From positions 1,376,501 through 1,440,500 of the forward strand of contig JACATO010000132.1 of assembly GCA_018389105.1 (NCBI GenBank): DNA of 64,000 nucleotides, in the 5' to 3' direction. Under the pieces are notes generated by a model. That model had not been told where the DNA came from, did no database searches, and saw only the letters and a program-made list of their open reading frames with translations. Below are positions 61,561 to 64,000 of the stretch, piece by piece (position 1 is the first letter of the stretch; the number at the start of each line of letters is the position of its first letter). A program made the translations under genes and the position numbers. Origin of the DNA: Nautilus pompilius. Its lineage: Eukaryota; Mollusca; Cephalopoda; Nautilida; Nautilidae.

Positions 61561-64000
61561 TGTTAAAGTTTACAAATACTATAAGTTACAAGTTCACAAG
61601 CTATGGTCCTAGTTTTACAGTTGAAAATCATATGTTGTTTCATAGAATTTCTTATCTCAGGATTCATTCATCTAAAATCTTAGGATATTGTATTTATTTT
61701 TTTTTTGGTAGTCAAAAAAAAGAAGGATATAGACTTTGTTTACATATGACAAATCTTGATAGCAACAGCAGCAGTAATGTTGGGGATGATCATAACTGTA
61801 AGACAACATTGTATATGCAATAACAGTTTAAGCCAAGGATACATTTTGAATAGTTACTGTTATAGCCCCTTCATGAATAATCCAGAATATGTAGTGATCT
61901 ACATGTCCTAAACTACTGTGATGGTTATGGGTTATTTTCAAGTAATGACCAATTATTTCTATCTGATATTAAAATTATGTAACTGCTTTACTATATGGGG
62001 AAATATTTTGATTTTATATATGTACATAAAGTACACACAGAGAAAGTCTAGCTACAAGTCCTTTCATTCTATACATTCATCATCAATTATTTGTATTAAT
62101 CAGACATGTTTTATCTATAATGATATATATATATAATTCAAATATTTGGCTGCACTGTATACCTCACTTATTTAAAGTCTTTTCATGCTAAATTCAGATT
62201 TTTATTGCTTTCATATTATCAGAAATTTCATACCATTTATCTGTTTGTTTTTGTTTTTTTTTGCTAGATTATAATGTTAGAAAAGGCTCAAACTATATCT
62301 CCTTTTCATCAAATATCAAATTTAAAAACAGCAGCTTGGAAGGTATAATGCTTAATGCTACCATATGCTATTACTATATAAACTCAGTCCACAAACTGCT
62401 TAAAACACAAAAATAATTAACATTTTCTTGTAACTTAAAATTGAATTTTAATACAAAATTTTATCAAATAGGCTTCTGTTCTCTCAAAACAGACTCTCTT
62501 TTGTGCATTAAACTTTCTGTATATTTTTTTACAATATGTGAAGAACCATAGGCAAAGTACTGTAAAAATATTGATATGTTAATACTGGTTTGTATTTCCT
62601 TCCCCTCTCTTTTGCTAGTATTTTTAGCCATCTTTGATTTATTTTTAAATAATAAATTGACACTTTTTGTTGTAGAGCTTTCTGATATTATAATAGCTCA
62701 TCATGGCTGACAAGCCTTGCTTTTCCAGTTATTATGAGTGGTTAGCAATGCATACATAAATGGATTTTTAGTTTAGCTAGACTGCTGATGGCAACAATGT
62801 AATCACAACACCATTAGAATATTTATACCTGTAATTACTCTGAAGAGCCATAACATACATACTGGAAAGAGAGGTTCAGTATTTTTTAAAAAAATCTTAC
62901 AGTTTAAATCCCAGCCTCTGGTAGTAATTTTTCCATTTTTTAAAATTTTTTTTTATGTATGATTTTTCTCTAGGCAATCTTCTCTCCAAGAATTGATATT
63001 ACTCTGAGGCTTTTTGACAGTTAACATTGCTAACCCATTTACTAAATGCTTATGTAACAAGCACCCAAATAAAAACAACTGCAAGTGGTTACATAAGCTT
63101 TTAATCCTTTAATCCCCATATCTTTGGAATTTTTCCAGTCTGTATCAGTCTTATTCACTATCTTTTAATATGGTATAAATTTCACAACATATCAAATATA
63201 TAAGTTGATTTAAAAAAAAAACACAGAAAACAAATACCACCTCCATACACAATTGCAAAAAATACCAAATATTTTTTTAGATACAGTATAAAGGAGATAA
63301 GATCTATGTGGGTGATCATAACATTCCAAAAGATAATCTTGAGTGAAGGTTATCAGTAATTATTCCCATAGTACATTTTTAACTGACTGTTACTGACAGC
63401 TCGCTAGTGTGTTGGTCTAAAGATGAAGACCTTATACAGAAATCTAAAAAGGAAGAAACTTAGCCGTGCTTGCTTAGTGTTAATTCTCCTGACACAGACC
63501 CCTCCAAAACAACAGCAAAACAAACAAATTACTTGGAACATTATAACAAGGTTAGAGTTTTCTAATACTTACTACAGATAATTTTTTAGGTGTAATAATA
63601 AATTGTAACTGAAATGGCATTAACTTGTTCTTGTTATTGGTGGAATAATACATTTTTACAAAGAAGTTGAGTTTTTGTTTGTATGAAAAATTTATTAGAA
63701 CAAGATCATCTAGTCACACATTTTGTGAGAATGTTTGAAAAAGGAACCTGTGAAATTCTTGGTGCAGTTTGTGATAGCACATTCCATTTGAGAAAACAAG
63801 CGAATCAGGAAAAATATCTGTAAAGAGGGTTTTCTTTCTTTTTCTAAGACTGAAAAGAAATAGTAATTAATTTCTGGAGAAAATCTCATGTTTAAAAATT
63901 TCAATACTTTTCTTTTTTACTTATTAAATGTGCCATGTCAGAAAAAATACTAAGTGCATACATGCATACATTGTTGAAATTCTCTTTTTCCTGCTTAAAC
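61561..64000. other. AT-rich intergenic DNA, no gene
   Basis: Short ORFs (61560-61823, 61918-62136) are unrecognised. Short (AT)n near 62122-62135. Nothing else supported. Confidence 0.5.

Overview
The window looks like intergenic or intronic DNA from a large, AT-rich animal genome (about 30% G+C in the stretches I counted). No host protein-coding exon, rRNA or tRNA gene could be supported. Every recognisable protein fragment belongs to a transposable element: mariner and Tc1 transposases, one LINE reverse transcriptase, and possibly piggyBac. The mix of mariner (DD34D), Tc1 (DD34E), pogo/Tigger-type MITEs, tRNA-derived SINEs and long degenerate tandem arrays shows a metazoan. It does not fix the phylum. 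Low G+C favours an invertebrate such as a chelicerate or mollusc, but a vertebrate cannot be excluded from sequence alone.

Layout: (1) 1.87-4.12 kb holds two dead transposons, a minus-strand mariner and a heavily decayed plus-strand Tc1. (2) 6.2, 10.9 and 19.5 kb hold three related SINE-like copies whose tRNA-like promoters lie on the minus strand. (3) 11.35-13.10 kb holds the best-preserved element, a mariner with near-identical terminal repeats and a 313-codon ORF containing the whole DD34D catalytic triad, followed immediately by a 353-bp Tc1-type MITE. (4) 14.9 and 18.2 kb hold two more MITE-like elements. (5) 24.2-28.1 kb is a repeat-rich patch with a dispersed repeat pair, a possible piggyBac remnant and a minus-strand L1/Tx1-like LINE fragment. 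(6) 33.9-36.6 kb is a degenerate tandem array of about 40-42 bp units split by a Tc1 element. (7) 39.2-45.6 kb is a second and much larger degenerate array of about 60-bp units, split by a 499-bp pogo/Tigger-type element inserted cleanly at a TA. (8) 47.8-54.0 kb and 61.1-61.6 kb contain GC-richer, non-repetitive, ORF-poor blocks dense in homeodomain, octamer and SOX-like motifs. They look like conserved cis-regulatory elements of a developmental gene outside the window. (9) 54.36-57.36 kb holds a decayed Tc1 and a second copy of the Tc1 family seen in the 40-bp array.

Nothing here works as an operon or pathway. The biology readable from sequence is transposon history: TA-target insertion, shared inactivating lesions, and insertion into satellites. 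Over that lies a probable regulatory landscape. The most notable observations are the two Tc1 copies sharing the same two frame-changing lesions, the pogo/Tigger-type MITE whose excision footprint restores a satellite unit, the ~6 kb 60-bp array, and the candidate enhancer with a 36-bp imperfect palindrome and four octamer-like sites.
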